Assembly: GCA_021775755.1 (NCBI GenBank)
Contig: JAJFHE010000019.1
Span: forward strand, 62,001-126,000
Direction: 5' to 3'
DNA: 64,000 bases
From: Hyphomicrobiales bacterium
GTDB taxonomy: Bacteria; Pseudomonadota; Alphaproteobacteria; Rhizobiales; JAJFHB01
Positions 9,782 to 19,917 of the stretch are shown here, piece by piece. The position numbers were made by a program, and so were the translations under genes. The notes beneath the pieces are model-generated. The model saw only the letters and a list, made by a program, of their open reading frames with translations. It did not search any database and was not told the DNA's origin. The stretch's first letter is position 1; every line of letters starts with the position of its first letter.

Positions 9782-9808
9782 GAAGTCTGAAATGCTCCTG
9801 TCCGTTTC

Positions 9809-10315
9809 TTATAGTCTGTAACGGATCTGATCCGTCCAGAAGCGTTCGAGCCGCACGAGCGAGGCGTTAAGCCGCTCGAAATCGTCCGCGTTGATGCCAC
9901 CGACTTCTTCGATCGACAGCAGATGGCGTTGGTAAAGTTCACAGACCTGAGCGCGGATATCGCGGCCTTTTTCCGTCAAGCGCACGCGCACCGAACGGCG
10001 GTCCAGTTCAGAGCGCTCGTGATGGATGTAGCCGGCATCCACGAGCTTCTTGAGATTGTATGACACGTTCGAGCCGAGATAGTGGCCGCGGGTGCGCAGC
10101 TCGCCTGCCGTCAACTCGGAATCGCCGATATTGAAAAGAAGAAGAGCCTGCACGGAATTGACCTCGGGTTGGCCATTACGCTCGAACTCATCCTTGATCA
10201 CATCGAGCAGCCGGCGATGCAGGCGTTCGATGAGGGTCAAAGCTTCAAGATAGCGCGGTTCCATCGCAGCGCGATCTTCCCCGGCCTCCGGAGCCATCTG
10301 AGTGGCACTATTCAT
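9809..10315 (-). CDS. ldtR: MarR-type transcriptional regulator LdtR
   Basis: LdtR is a winged-helix regulator of the MarR superfamily, known in Liberibacter asiaticus and other Rhizobiales to control an L,D-transpeptidase gene and osmotic tolerance. The 168-residue protein has a dimerising N-terminal helix, the recognition region HYLGSNVSYNLKKLVDAGYI and the wing with RRSVRVRLTEKGRD. It is followed by a strong terminator and then the transpeptidase gene. Autoregulation is known for the family; I could not identify a convincing operator by eye. Confidence 0.88.
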   Translation of the reverse strand: MNSATQMAPEAGEDRAAMEPRYLEALTLIERLHRRLLDVIKDEFERNGQPEVNSVQALLLFNIGDSELTAGELRTRGHYLGSNVSYNLKKLVDAGYIHHERSELDRRSVRVRLTEKGRDIRAQVCELYQRHLLSIEEVGGINADDFERLNASLVRLERFWTDQIRYRL

Positions 10316-10487
10316 TGGTTACACCTGCCCTGTTTCTTTTTCTCGAATGGTTCTTGTGACCATCTCTTATCCGGCACAGTAGCGAAGTCGGCCAAAGATT
10401 TGATTAAAAGGCACAGTTAATTTCAGCTTAGTACACCAATGAAACTTTGAGTTTTCGCGGAAACCCCGCCTACACCAAACGGCGCTG

Positions 10488-11378
10488 TCAGCTTTCGCCG
10501 CGCAGGAACCGGATGATGCCGGAAAAGTCGGTGCCGGAGTGTCCCGCGGCCTCAAACAGGCTGTAAAGCGCGGCGGCCTGCGCGCCCATGGGTGTCGAGG
10601 CGCCGGTGCTTTGCGCCGCCTGTTGCGCCAGCTTCAGGTCCTTCGACATCATGGCGGCACTGAAACCGGGCTGATAATCGCGGTTCGAGGGGGCGGTTTC
10701 CACCGGTCCAGGCACCGGGCAGTAGCTCGTGAGCGACCAGCACTGGCCGGATGCGGTAGAGGAAATATCATATAGTTTCTGATGATCGAGGCCGAGTTGC
10801 TCGGCAAGCACGAACGCTTCACAGACACCGATCATCGAAACGCCAAGGATCATATTGTTGCAGATCTTGGCGGCCTGGCCGTTGCCGGCGCCGCCGGCGT
10901 GGACAATGTTCTTGCCCATGACGTCGAGTACGGGCCGTGCCCTGTCAAACGCCTTATCCGGCCCGCCGACCATGAACGTGAGCGTCGCGCCCGCCGCCCC
11001 GGCAACACCACCCGACACGGGAGCATCGATCATGTCCATGCCCCGCTCCGCCGCCGCTTCGCCAACCGTTCGCGCGGTCTGCACATCGATTGTGGAGCAG
11101 TCGATCATCAAGGTGCCGGCTTTTGCATGGGCGAGAACGCCGTCGTCCGCGAGGTAAATCGCCCGCACATGCGAGCCCGCCGGCAGCATGGTGATCACGA
11201 CATCGACATCGATCGCCGCTTCACCGGTGGAACCGGCAACGCCGCCGCCGGCCTCGGAATGCCGGCTCACAGCATCGGAAGACAGATCGAGGCCCTTGAC
11301 CTCGTGACCGGCCTTGACGAGGTTGATCGCCATCGGCCCGCCCATGTTTCCCAGTCCGATGAACCCGATCTTTGCCAT
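10488..11378 (-). CDS. mmsB: 3-hydroxyisobutyrate dehydrogenase
   Basis: This NAD-dependent enzyme oxidises 3-hydroxyisobutyrate to methylmalonate semialdehyde in valine breakdown. The 296-residue protein has the N-terminal Rossmann motif GFIGLGNMGGPMA, the substrate-binding segment DAPVSGGVAGA and the catalytic lysine in GNGQAAKICNNMI. The companion hydrolase and acyl-CoA dehydrogenase of the same pathway lie at 13.2-15.4 kb on the same strand, separated by pyrC and an unknown gene. A second, more divergent family member lies at 21.1-21.9 kb. Confidence 0.9.
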   Translation of the reverse strand: MAKIGFIGLGNMGGPMAINLVKAGHEVKGLDLSSDAVSRHSEAGGGVAGSTGEAAIDVDVVITMLPAGSHVRAIYLADDGVLAHAKAGTLMIDCSTIDVQTARTVGEAAAERGMDMIDAPVSGGVAGAAGATLTFMVGGPDKAFDRARPVLDVMGKNIVHAGGAGNGQAAKICNNMILGVSMIGVCEAFVLAEQLGLDHQKLYDISSTASGQCWSLTSYCPVPGPVETAPSNRDYQPGFSAAMMSKDLKLAQQAAQSTGASTPMGAQAAALYSLFEAAGHSGTDFSGIIRFLRGES

Positions 11379-11483
11379 GACGGCGCCTCCTGATTTGACT
11401 AACGATTGGCTCTAGAGATGCCGTGCGGCGGGGTGGTTTGCAAGAAGAAAGCGGACGGCGGATTGCCGCGACGCGCTTCTGAC

Positions 11484-12524
11484 CTAGGCGACGCGCCAAT
11501 AAAGGTCGAAGCCCGGATCGAATACGGTCAACGGGCCTTCGCCAGTCTCGATTTTGGCCGGATAGACCACCGGCTCATTGTCCTTTTGAAGCGTTATGGT
11601 GTCATCGTTTGCGGGCAGCCCGTAGAACAGCGGACCATTCAGCGAAGCGAACGCTTCAAGCTTTTCAAGCGCGCTTTCTTCCTCGAACACATGCGCCAGA
11701 CAACTCATTGTATTCGGTGCGGTGAAGCATCCCGCACAGCCGCAGCCGGTTTCCTTGGCCGCGTCGGCATGGGGAGCGCTGTCGGTGCCAAGGAAAAACC
11801 GCGCGTCGCCGGACACGGCTGCAGCACGCAACGCCAGACGATGCTCTTCGCGTTTGGCGACCGGCAGGCAGTAGTAGTGCGGGCGAATACCACCGACGAG
11901 GAGGTGATTGCGGTTGATGATGAGGTGGTGCGCGGTGATGGTTCCGCCAAGCCCGTCCGCCGCCGACTTCACATAGTCAATGCCGTTCGATGTCGTGATG
12001 TGCTCCAGAACGCAGCGCAGTCCGGGCGTGGCACGTCGGAGGGGATCGAGGACACGGTCGATGAACACCGCTTCGCGGTCGAATATATCGATATCCGGAT
12101 CGGTCACCTCGCCATGCACGCACAGCGGCAGGCCGACTTCGGCCATGCGCTCAAGCACTGCCCTCACTTTGTCGAAGTCGCGCACGCCGGAGGCGGAGTT
12201 TGTCGTGGCGCCGGCGGGATAGAGTTTCACCGCTTTGACGAGACCCGATGCGGCGGCCGCGGCGACATCGTCCGCGTCGGTCGTTTCGGTCAGATAAAGC
12301 GTCATCAGCGGCTCAAACGAAGATCCAGCGGGCAGGCTTGCGAGGATGCGATCGCGATAGGCGGCGGCGTCTTCGCCGCACACCACGGGCGGCACCAGAT
12401 TGGGCATGACGATGGCACGGGCAAAGTGTGCCGCCGTCACCGGCGCCACCGCGCGCAGCATGTCGCCGTCGCGCAAATGCAGGTGCCAGTCGTCGGGGCG
12501 GCGAAACGTGAGCGTGTCCGTCAT
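11484..12524 (-). CDS. pyrC: Dihydroorotase, class II
   Basis: PyrC cyclises carbamoyl aspartate to dihydroorotate in pyrimidine synthesis, using a binuclear zinc centre. The metal motif [10 protein letters not shown] lies close to the N-terminus, as in E. coli-type class II enzymes, and later zinc ligands appear in [11 protein letters not shown] and [10 protein letters not shown] start at the ATG at 12524 ([13 protein letters not shown]), which puts the HxH motif at the usual distance; a farther ATG at 12554 adds ten residues without family support. The resulting 346 residues match the family. Confidence 0.94.
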   Translation of the reverse strand: MTDTLTFRRPDDWHLHLRDGDMLRAVAPVTAAHFARAIVMPNLVPPVVCGEDAAAYRDRILASLPAGSSFEPLMTLYLTETTDADDVAAAAASGLVKAVKLYPAGATTNSASGVRDFDKVRAVLERMAEVGLPLCVHGEVTDPDIDIFDREAVFIDRVLDPLRRATPGLRCVLEHITTSNGIDYVKSAADGLGGTITAHHLIINRNHLLVGGIRPHYYCLPVAKREEHRLALRAAAVSGDARFFLGTDSAPHADAAKETGCGCAGCFTAPNTMSCLAHVFEEESALEKLEAFASLNGPLFYGLPANDDTITLQKDNEPVVYPAKIETGEGPLTVFDPGFDLYWRVA

Positions 12525-12607
12525 GCGCAACACATGCCGCGCACATTGCTGCATTGCAAGAACAAATGACCGGTATTACGGCTCGTTCGGGAAGCGCTGC
12601 CCGCAGT

Positions 12608-13090
12608 TTAGAACGGCCACTGCTGCCGGTCTTCGGGGTCGTGTTCAAGCTCAAGCTTGTCCGCGTCCAAACCCTGGTCGGCGAATTTTCGTGTCAGCCG
12701 TTCAGACAGGCGCACATATATCCACACCGATGCCGCAACACCGAAAGCGGTACACGACACCGCCACAAGCCAGTTCCTCTGGGCGATGCCGAAAACTCCA
12801 CCGGCCATGACACCGGCGATTGCCGCAAAACTCGCCAGATGCAGGGCGCGGTTGCGTTCCTTCCGGTACTGCTGGATGCTTTCATAAAGCCTGCCGACGA
12901 GTTCCTGCTCAGGTATGCCCTTGAACCGCGGGTCGCCCTGCCCGCGCAGTTCATCGGCATAGGCGCGTGCCTGCAGCTCGACCGACCAGTCTAGCTCGCC
13001 GCCTTCGCGCGCCTGTCGTCTGCGCCGTTCCATCGCGCGGAACACACCGAGCGAAACAACCACAAGACAAATGACCAGAAGCCAATCCAT
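12608..13090 (-). CDS. Unknown membrane protein with three hydrophobic segments
   Basis: I do not recognise this 160-residue protein. It starts MDWLLVICLVVVSLGVF, a probable N-terminal anchor, continues with a charged helical region of about 65 residues (RRRRQAREGGELDW onward), then two adjacent membrane segments (SFAAIAGVMAGGVFGIA and WLVAVSCTAFGVAASVW), and ends in a charged tail, EHDPEDRQQWPF. A GAGG ribosome-binding site precedes the ATG at 13090. It sits alone between pyrC and the valine genes. Codon use resembles its neighbours. Confidence 0.65.
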   Translation of the reverse strand: MDWLLVICLVVVSLGVFRAMERRRRQAREGGELDWSVELQARAYADELRGQGDPRFKGIPEQELVGRLYESIQQYRKERNRALHLASFAAIAGVMAGGVFGIAQRNWLVAVSCTAFGVAASVWIYVRLSERLTRKFADQGLDADKLELEHDPEDRQQWPF

Positions 13091-13226
13091 ATGACCTCAC
13101 AATCGCTGGCCCCATGCCACTGATGTCTTAGTTTTGGCCCTGTGCCGAAAATTTCCAGCAAATAGACGCTCATGTCACGAACTGTTTACCGCCGAGATGC
13201 CGGGCGCCTGCTCCAGTGCGAGCGTT

Positions 13227-14258
13227 TCAGACGTCCAGTTCGCGCTCCAGCGGCGCAAAATAGGTATCGACCGCGGCATCAGAAACTTCCGCAAGCGTGG
13301 CGGGTTTCCAGCCCGGCTCCTGATCCTTGTCGACGACCACCGCCCTGATGCCTTCGAAAAAGTCGGCACCGCGATAGATGCCGTTGACCATTCGGTACTC
13401 GAGGCGCATGCAGTCTTCGAACTCAAGCTCGCGCCCGGCGCGAATCTGGCGGAATGTTATGCGCTGGCTGGTGGGCGATTTGGAGCGCATAATTTGTGCC
13501 GTCTTCTGCGCCCATTCGGTTCCCTCCGCGTCGAGGCTATCAAGAATAGCGTCAACACCGGGAAGCGAAAAATGCCGGTCGATTGCGGGCCGCAGCTCCG
13601 CCAGTGGCGCCGCGCCCGGATCGGCGCACATCGCTTGCAGGACCGATCCAGGATCGACGCCGCCTATGAGCGCGGTTTCAATGTCACCGAGACGGTCGGA
13701 CGGCGTGAAATGGGTCGCAATCCCCGCATAACACGCATCGGCGGCCTTGAGCCTGTGTCCGGTCAACCCCATGAACATGCCGATTTCACCGGGACAGCGC
13801 GGCAGGAAGTAGGTGCCGCCCACATCGGGGAACAGACCGATGCCGGTTTCCGGCATGGCAAACGTCAAGCGCTCCGTCACGACGCGGTGGGAACCATGCA
13901 CCGAGACGCCGACGCCGCCGCCCATGGTTATGCCATCGAGCAGGGCAATGTAGGGCTTCGGATAGCGCTTGATGAAGGTGTTGAGTTTGTACTCTTCCTC
14001 ATAGAAAGCCAGAAACGTTTGGTCGCGGGCAAGTCCCCAGTCGTAGAGTGCGCGGATGTCGCCGCCGGCACAGAATGCCTTTTCGCCGGCCGCCTTGACG
14101 ATAACGAGGTCGACCTCGGAATCTCCGGCCCACGCTTCCAATTGGGGATGCATGGCACGCACCATGCCAAGCGTCAGTGCGTTCAATGCACCCGGCCGGT
14201 TCAAGGTTATGACACCCGCCTTGCCGCGGACTTCGAAGAGGACTTCCGGTTCGCTCAT
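13227..14258 (-). CDS. 3-hydroxyisobutyryl-CoA hydrolase (enoyl-CoA hydratase fold)
   Basis: This crotonase-fold enzyme releases CoA from 3-hydroxyisobutyryl-CoA in valine degradation. The 343-residue length and motifs separate it from ordinary enoyl-CoA hydratases: the oxyanion-hole segment AFCAGGDIRALYDWG, GITMGGGVGVSVHG, and the catalytic-glutamate region MPETGIGLFPDVGGTYFL. It begins 29 bases after the acyl-CoA dehydrogenase stop codon, so the two form an operon acting on successive valine intermediates, with an enoyl-CoA hydratase needed between them. Confidence 0.9.
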   Translation of the reverse strand: MSEPEVLFEVRGKAGVITLNRPGALNALTLGMVRAMHPQLEAWAGDSEVDLVIVKAAGEKAFCAGGDIRALYDWGLARDQTFLAFYEEEYKLNTFIKRYPKPYIALLDGITMGGGVGVSVHGSHRVVTERLTFAMPETGIGLFPDVGGTYFLPRCPGEIGMFMGLTGHRLKAADACYAGIATHFTPSDRLGDIETALIGGVDPGSVLQAMCADPGAAPLAELRPAIDRHFSLPGVDAILDSLDAEGTEWAQKTAQIMRSKSPTSQRITFRQIRAGRELEFEDCMRLEYRMVNGIYRGADFFEGIRAVVVDKDQEPGWKPATLAEVSDAAVDTYFAPLERELDV

Positions 14259-14287
14259 GTAAATGATGACCTGAGTTGAGAAGTGGA

Positions 14288-15427
14288 TTACCGGCCAAGA
14301 ATGGATCTGGCGATGATCAGCCGCATGACCTCGTTGGTGCCTTCGAGGATCTGGTGCACGCGCACATCGCGCAGATACCGCTCGATCGGATAGTCTCTCA
14401 AGTAGCCGTAACCGCCATGCAGCTGCAGCGCCTGATTGACCGTATCGAAACCGACATCCGTCGCAAACCGTTTTGCCATGGCGGCCTGGCGCGTCGCATC
14501 CGGGTGCTTGGCGTCCACCATAACCGCCGCCTTGTGCAGCATCAAACGCGCGGCTTCGAGATCCGTCGCCATGTCGGCAATTCGGAATTGCAGCGCCTGA
14601 AACTCGTTCAGGTGGCGACCAAACTGCTTGCGCGCGCCCATATAGGAGACGGCGGCATCGAGGCTCGCCTGGGCGGCGCCGATGGAGCAGGCACCGATAT
14701 TGAGCCGGCCGCCATCGAGACCCGCCATGGCGATCTTGAACCCCTGCCCCTCAACGCCGATGAGATTTTCGACCGGAACGCGGCAGTCTTCGAAGTTGAC
14801 CATGGCGGTCGGCTGGCTGTGCCAGCCAAGCTTGTGCTCCTGTGCCCCAAAGCTCAGACCCGGTGTGCCGTTCTCGATGCCTATGCAGGAGATGCCGGCC
14901 GGGCTGTCATTGCCGGTGCGCACCATGCAGACATAAAGGTCGGAGGCTCCCGCACCCGAAATGAACGCCTTCGATCCATTGAGCACATAAGAATCGCCAT
15001 CGCGCACCGCTTTGGTACGCAATGCGGCCGCATCCGAACCCGATCCGGGCTCCGTCAGGCAGTAGCTTGCAATGAGGTCCATGGAACACAGGCCCGGCAG
15101 CCAGCGCTGGCGCACGGCGTCTCCACCAAAGCTATCGACCATCCACGCCGCCATGTTGTGGATCGAAATGAAGGCCGCCGTCGATGTGCATCCTTTTGCG
15201 AGTTCTTCAAAGATGATTGCCGCGTCGAGCCGCGAAAGACTTGAGCCGCCGACATCGTCGCGCACATAGATGCCGCCAAACCCGAGTGCCGCCGCCTGGC
15301 GCAGCGTCTCCACGGGAAACTCGCAGTCGGCGTCCCACCCGGCAGCGAACGGCGCCATTTGCTCATCGGCAAACTGCGCCGCCAGCTCCTTGAAGGCGCG
15401 TTGTTCTTCGCTCAGTTCGAATTCCAT
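14288..15427 (-). CDS. Acyl-CoA dehydrogenase, probably isobutyryl-CoA dehydrogenase
   Basis: This FAD enzyme should oxidise a branched short-chain acyl-CoA. I place the start at the ATG at 15427 ([14 protein letters not shown]), giving 379 residues, the normal family length; the open frame extends upstream without family resemblance. Signatures are [17 protein letters not shown] for flavin/substrate contact and [16 protein letters not shown] with the C-terminal Arg-rich part. The position directly upstream of the 3-hydroxyisobutyryl-CoA hydrolase suggests isobutyryl-CoA as substrate, by inference from context. It diverges from the extensin-like gene, so a promoter lies in 15428-15517. Confidence 0.88.
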   Translation of the reverse strand: MEFELSEEQRAFKELAAQFADEQMAPFAAGWDADCEFPVETLRQAAALGFGGIYVRDDVGGSSLSRLDAAIIFEELAKGCTSTAAFISIHNMAAWMVDSFGGDAVRQRWLPGLCSMDLIASYCLTEPGSGSDAAALRTKAVRDGDSYVLNGSKAFISGAGASDLYVCMVRTGNDSPAGISCIGIENGTPGLSFGAQEHKLGWHSQPTAMVNFEDCRVPVENLIGVEGQGFKIAMAGLDGGRLNIGACSIGAAQASLDAAVSYMGARKQFGRHLNEFQALQFRIADMATDLEAARLMLHKAAVMVDAKHPDATRQAAMAKRFATDVGFDTVNQALQLHGGYGYLRDYPIERYLRDVRVHQILEGTNEVMRLIIARSILGR

Positions 15428-15517
15428 TGCGAACGACCCCGTTTTGTCGCAAAGCCATGCTCCCTTGGGCCATGCCCCGCTGGCCGCATTTGTCTCAGGG
15501 TGATAGAAGCGCCGAAC

Positions 15518-16411
15518 ATGCCCGTCAAGCTTGCCTCCAGAACACGCCCCCACCGCGCCGTCCGCGCGGCTTGCATTGCCGTGCTTCTCGCATCGTCGGG
15601 CATTGCGGTTGCACAGGAACATTTTCCGCTGCCGCCGGAAAAACCCGAGATCATGTCGGCGCCGCATTTTTCCAACCCGCCCCTGCCGCTCGACAAGCCG
15701 TTTGGCGTGAGCGCACCGGTGCCGGAACCCGCACCCGATCCCGCCCCTGAAACCGATGCGGGCGCACCGCAAGAAGCCGCCGAGGAGCCGCCGGAACCGC
15801 TGGAACCGCTTGAGCGCCCGTGGACGGCCAAAGAAGTCGCCGCCGGACGCGCCCAATGCACGCGGCTGCTTTCAGACCTTGCCATCGAGTGGCGCGAGAC
15901 GGAGACCATAGGGGTGGCCGAGGGATGCGGCATCTCCGCTCCGGTCATCGTCAGCCGGATTGGCGCCGGGGGAGCGGTGGAAATCTCTCCGGAAGCGACC
16001 CTCAATTGCACTCATGCCGCCGCGCTTTACACCTGGATTGAAGATACGCTCATACTCGTGTCGCAGGACACGATGGGCTCGGCCATCACCCGTATCCAGA
16101 ACGTCTCGTCCTATGTCTGCCGGCGGCGCAACAACAATCCGGAGGGCAAGCTTTCAGAGCACGCCCTCGGTAACGCTCTCGACATCGCCGCCTTCAGTTT
16201 TGCGAACGGCACAACGGTAACGGTCAAAGATGATTGGCCGCAGGGTTTCTCCGGCCTCGTTCCCGATGACGCGGCGACTTTTCTCAAAAGCGTGCATGAG
16301 GGAGCGTGCGAGGTCTTTTCAACCGTGCTCGGCCCGGACGCAAACGCCTCGCATGCCGATCACTTTCACCTCGACCTTGGCCGTAGTGGGCGCTATCTGA
16401 TTTGCGAATAG
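15518..16411 (+). CDS. Exported extensin-like family protein
   Basis: This is an exported protein of the bacterial extensin-like C-terminal family, likely cell-envelope associated. It begins at the ATG at 15518 with a signal peptide (hydrophobic [17 protein letters not shown]), followed by a proline/glutamate-rich spacer up to about residue 100 and then the family domain. That domain contains [21 protein letters not shown] and [16 protein letters not shown], with a late [10 protein letters not shown] segment. The [10 protein letters not shown] and HxDHFH pattern resembles D,D-carboxypeptidase-like metallopeptidase sites, so a peptidoglycan hydrolase role is possible but unproven. Confidence 0.85.
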   Translation: MPVKLASRTRPHRAVRAACIAVLLASSGIAVAQEHFPLPPEKPEIMSAPHFSNPPLPLDKPFGVSAPVPEPAPDPAPETDAGAPQEAAEEPPEPLEPLERPWTAKEVAAGRAQCTRLLSDLAIEWRETETIGVAEGCGISAPVIVSRIGAGGAVEISPEATLNCTHAAALYTWIEDTLILVSQDTMGSAITRIQNVSSYVCRRRNNNPEGKLSEHALGNALDIAAFSFANGTTVTVKDDWPQGFSGLVPDDAATFLKSVHEGACEVFSTVLGPDANASHADHFHLDLGRSGRYLICE

Positions 16412-16413
16412 GC

Positions 16414-16740
16414 CTACATGCGCGATGGCGCGAGTTTTACCGCCGTCCCGTAGACGAGTATCTCTGCAGCGTTTCGCATCACCATGGATGTCGCAAACCT
16501 GACACAAACCACGCCGTCGGCACCCATTTCCTCGGCCTGTCGGAGCATGCGATCGTAGGCCTGCTCACGCGCTTCCGCCATCAGCTTGGTGTATTCACGC
16601 ACCTCGCCGCCGACGATACTGCGCAGCGCGGCGATAAAGTCCGCCCCGATGTGTTTGGCGCGCACGACATTGCCGCGCGCGACGTCCAGCACTTCAACGG
16701 TTGTGTAGCCGGCAATTTCTTCCGTGGTGGAGGTCTTCAT
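16414..16740 (-). CDS. YbjQ/UPF0145 family protein
   Basis: This 108-residue cytoplasmic protein belongs to the YbjQ (heavy-metal-binding-like, UPF0145) family, whose biochemical role is unsettled. Family features include an early VLDVARGNVVRAKHIGAD segment, the middle region EYTKLMAEAREQAYDRM and the end EMGADGVVCVRFATSMVM. It follows a small membrane protein gene by ten bases on the same strand and converges with the extensin-like gene, leaving only two bases between the stops. Confidence 0.87.
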   Translation of the reverse strand: MKTSTTEEIAGYTTVEVLDVARGNVVRAKHIGADFIAALRSIVGGEVREYTKLMAEAREQAYDRMLRQAEEMGADGVVCVRFATSMVMRNAAEILVYGTAVKLAPSRM

Positions 16741-16750
16741 CTAACCCTGC

Positions 16751-16960
16751 CTATTGATCGACATTCTTTTCGTAATGGTCGTCTTCCGTACTCGCCAGAC
16801 GTTCCTTGACGACGCGCCACAAAAGGTAGCCGACAACCGCCGCAATGGCGAGCAACGGCAGTCCGAACGGGAACAACGCGATCATTCCGCCCAGCATCGC
16901 GAGGCACCATACACCGCCGAGAACGAGCACAAGTATAAGGGCGATCTTTTCCAGGGCCAT
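16751..16960 (-). CDS. Small inner-membrane protein, function unknown
   Basis: This 69-residue protein has two hydrophobic segments (IALILVLVLGGVWCLAML and FGLPLLAIAAVVGYLLW) and an acidic tail. I start at the ATG at 16960 (MALEKIALIL), supported by a GAAGG ribosome-binding site; an in-frame start at 16981 is also open. It is probably cotranscribed with the ybjQ-like gene and divergent from hemB. I do not recognise a family beyond the general two-helix topology. Confidence 0.6.
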   Translation of the reverse strand: MALEKIALILVLVLGGVWCLAMLGGMIALFPFGLPLLAIAAVVGYLLWRVVKERLASTEDDHYEKNVDQ

Positions 16961-16962
16961 GA

Positions 16963-18207
<1,245 letters not shown>

Positions 18208-18210
18208 CTG

Positions 18211-19020
18211 TCAAAAACCAATGTGATCTGCAATTAGGCCGGCGACCAATTCGGGATAGGCCTGCGGCACCATGTGGCCGGTGCCCTCCACCACAGTGAG
18301 GCTCGCGCCGGGTATGGCGTCCGCCGTCAGTTCGGCGATGCGTGCGTGCACCGGATCCGTGTCGCCGCCGTGCAGGATCAAAGCCGGAACCGCAATTTCG
18401 GCACAGTCATTTAACGTTGTCGGGCTGGCGTGCACCGCCTCGAGCGCCTGAGCAACGGCACCTGCAACGTCGACAAGTTTCACTTTGATTTCGTCAGGAA
18501 GCGCGGCCCAGCCACCGGGACGTCCATTGTAATAGTCGTAATAGATGCTGAACGCGGTTTCCGGGTCGCCGGCACGCACGCCCGCGATGTAGCGGTTGTT
18601 GACGGCTTCGATGTCACGCGCCATGCGGACCTCGCCCGCCTGATCCAGAAACGGGTAGCTGGCCGGCTCGATCAGGGTCAAAGAGGCGAATAGTTCGGGT
18701 TTTCGCAGGATGAGCCGCAGCGCCACGGCGCCGCCGTAGGAATGGCCGACCAGATGCATGGGCGCGGGCACATGGGCAAGGACAGCAAGTGCCGCGTCAG
18801 TCTCGATATCGAGTGTCACGGGCCCCTCGCCTGCATAGGCTTCAGTATCGGCAAATCCCGACATATGAATTGCCCAGGTACTCACATTCCCCTCAAGGGC
18901 CCGCACCATCGGCCGCCAGATGGCGGCTGAACTGCCGCCTGGAGGCAGCAGGATCATGGGCGGCCCCTCACCTGCAGTTTCAAAGCCGATCGTGCGGCCT
19001 GCATGTTCAATGGTCGGCAT
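18211..19020 (-). CDS. Alpha/beta-fold hydrolase
   Basis: This is a 269-residue alpha/beta hydrolase starting at the ATG at 19020 (MPTIEHAGRTIGFETA), preceded by an AGAGG ribosome-binding site. Catalytic elements are the oxyanion segment LLPPGGSSAAIW, the nucleophile elbow VGHSYGGAVALRL, the acid near LILHGGDTDPV and the histidine in VVEGTGHMVPQ. The natural substrate is unknown; esters, lactones or epoxides are all possible. It is convergent with hemB and divergent from a small unknown gene. Confidence 0.85.
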   Translation of the reverse strand: MPTIEHAGRTIGFETAGEGPPMILLPPGGSSAAIWRPMVRALEGNVSTWAIHMSGFADTEAYAGEGPVTLDIETDAALAVLAHVPAPMHLVGHSYGGAVALRLILRKPELFASLTLIEPASYPFLDQAGEVRMARDIEAVNNRYIAGVRAGDPETAFSIYYDYYNGRPGGWAALPDEIKVKLVDVAGAVAQALEAVHASPTTLNDCAEIAVPALILHGGDTDPVHARIAELTADAIPGASLTVVEGTGHMVPQAYPELVAGLIADHIGF

Positions 19021-19168
19021 TGCCCGGCCTCTACCTTGCGATGATCGCTGGTGCACAGAAGAATCGAAGTATGGTGCTGCCGACACCCGGTTCTTGCGCG
19101 CCATCACGCAGACCATATGGTGATGCAAGGCCGGATAGAAGGCTAAACGTTTTTGGAGAACATCCGCG

Positions 19169-19426
19169 ATGAGCCAGTTCCACATGCCAAACCTCGGGTC
19201 CGATCCCGACAGTCCGTTTGCCCGCGACGGCGACGGCAAGCTCCTGCGGCGTGGCTTCTGGCTCGATATGAGCGACCACTCTCTCGTGCTCGCGATGACA
19301 CAAGGGCTCGGCGCCAGCCTTCCCAACGATCACAAACGCGCCCATCTCCACGACCTCGGGCGGGCGCGCCTTATCGATCAGGTTTGTGTGCAGGAAATTC
19401 TGCCGCCGGAGGGCAGTAACGTCTAA
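19169..19426 (+). CDS. Small protein of unknown function
   Basis: I do not recognise this 85-residue soluble protein. It begins at an ATG with a well-placed GGAG ribosome-binding site (TTTTTGGAGAACATCC upstream), is rich in aspartate and histidine, and has a C-terminal region ARLIDQVCVQEILPP. The strong ribosome-binding site and chromosomal-type codon use support it being a real gene. It converges with the EF-hand gene and the two stop codons overlap by four bases. Confidence 0.6.
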   Translation: MSQFHMPNLGSDPDSPFARDGDGKLLRRGFWLDMSDHSLVLAMTQGLGASLPNDHKRAHLHDLGRARLIDQVCVQEILPPEGSNV

Positions 19427-19749
19427 CGGGTGTTTTCGTCGGCATTTTCCGCCGGCGGCGGTGGTACTTCGTTCACCGAAAACTGGCCGTCGCCATTGGC
19501 ATCGACCATGTCGAAGGCGTCGTTATACATGCCAAGAGACTGGATCATCGGGGCGTGACCCGTGCCGTCGGCGGCTTCCTTGTCGATAAACACCCGGAAT
19601 TCTCTCCGGTTCAAGGTTCCGTTGCGGTTGGCATCGGCGGCTTTGAAGTTCGATTCAGAATCGGCTCGAGCCGGCTGCCCGGCAGCGCCAAACGCACCCA
19701 TGAGCACCAGGGAAACCGCGCCAGCCAAAATCCGTCCAGTCACGTTCAT
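19423..19749 (-). CDS. Exported EF-hand calcium-binding protein
   Basis: This 108-residue protein has an N-terminal signal peptide (MNVTGRILAGAVSLVLMG onward, with likely cleavage near GQPARA) followed by two EF-hand loops, DANRNGTLNRRE and DANGDGQFSVNE. It ends in a proline/asparagine-rich tail. The start at 19749 has a GGAGG ribosome-binding site; an in-frame start at 19767 exists. It is probably periplasmic and may buffer or sense calcium, which is an inference from the motif only. Confidence 0.82.
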   Translation of the reverse strand: MNVTGRILAGAVSLVLMGAFGAAGQPARADSESNFKAADANRNGTLNRREFRVFIDKEAADGTGHAPMIQSLGMYNDAFDMVDANGDGQFSVNEVPPPPAENADENTR

Positions 19750-19917
19750 AAAGCCTCCAGAAGTCAAAATCGCAGCAATCTCTCATCGGCGTTGTTAGCA
19801 CCGGTTGCGTCCAGCACGCATTAATTCTGTGTAAGCATACCGTTCCGGCAGATTTATGGCGCAGGCGCCACTTTTCAAGCCACGATTGCCGCACACGGGC
19901 GAACAAATTGGCGTGAC

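Noticed and set aside
14276-15244. A 322-residue plus-strand frame opposite the acyl-CoA dehydrogenase
   Set aside because: It is a shadow frame of a conserved gene with no ribosome-binding site or domain.
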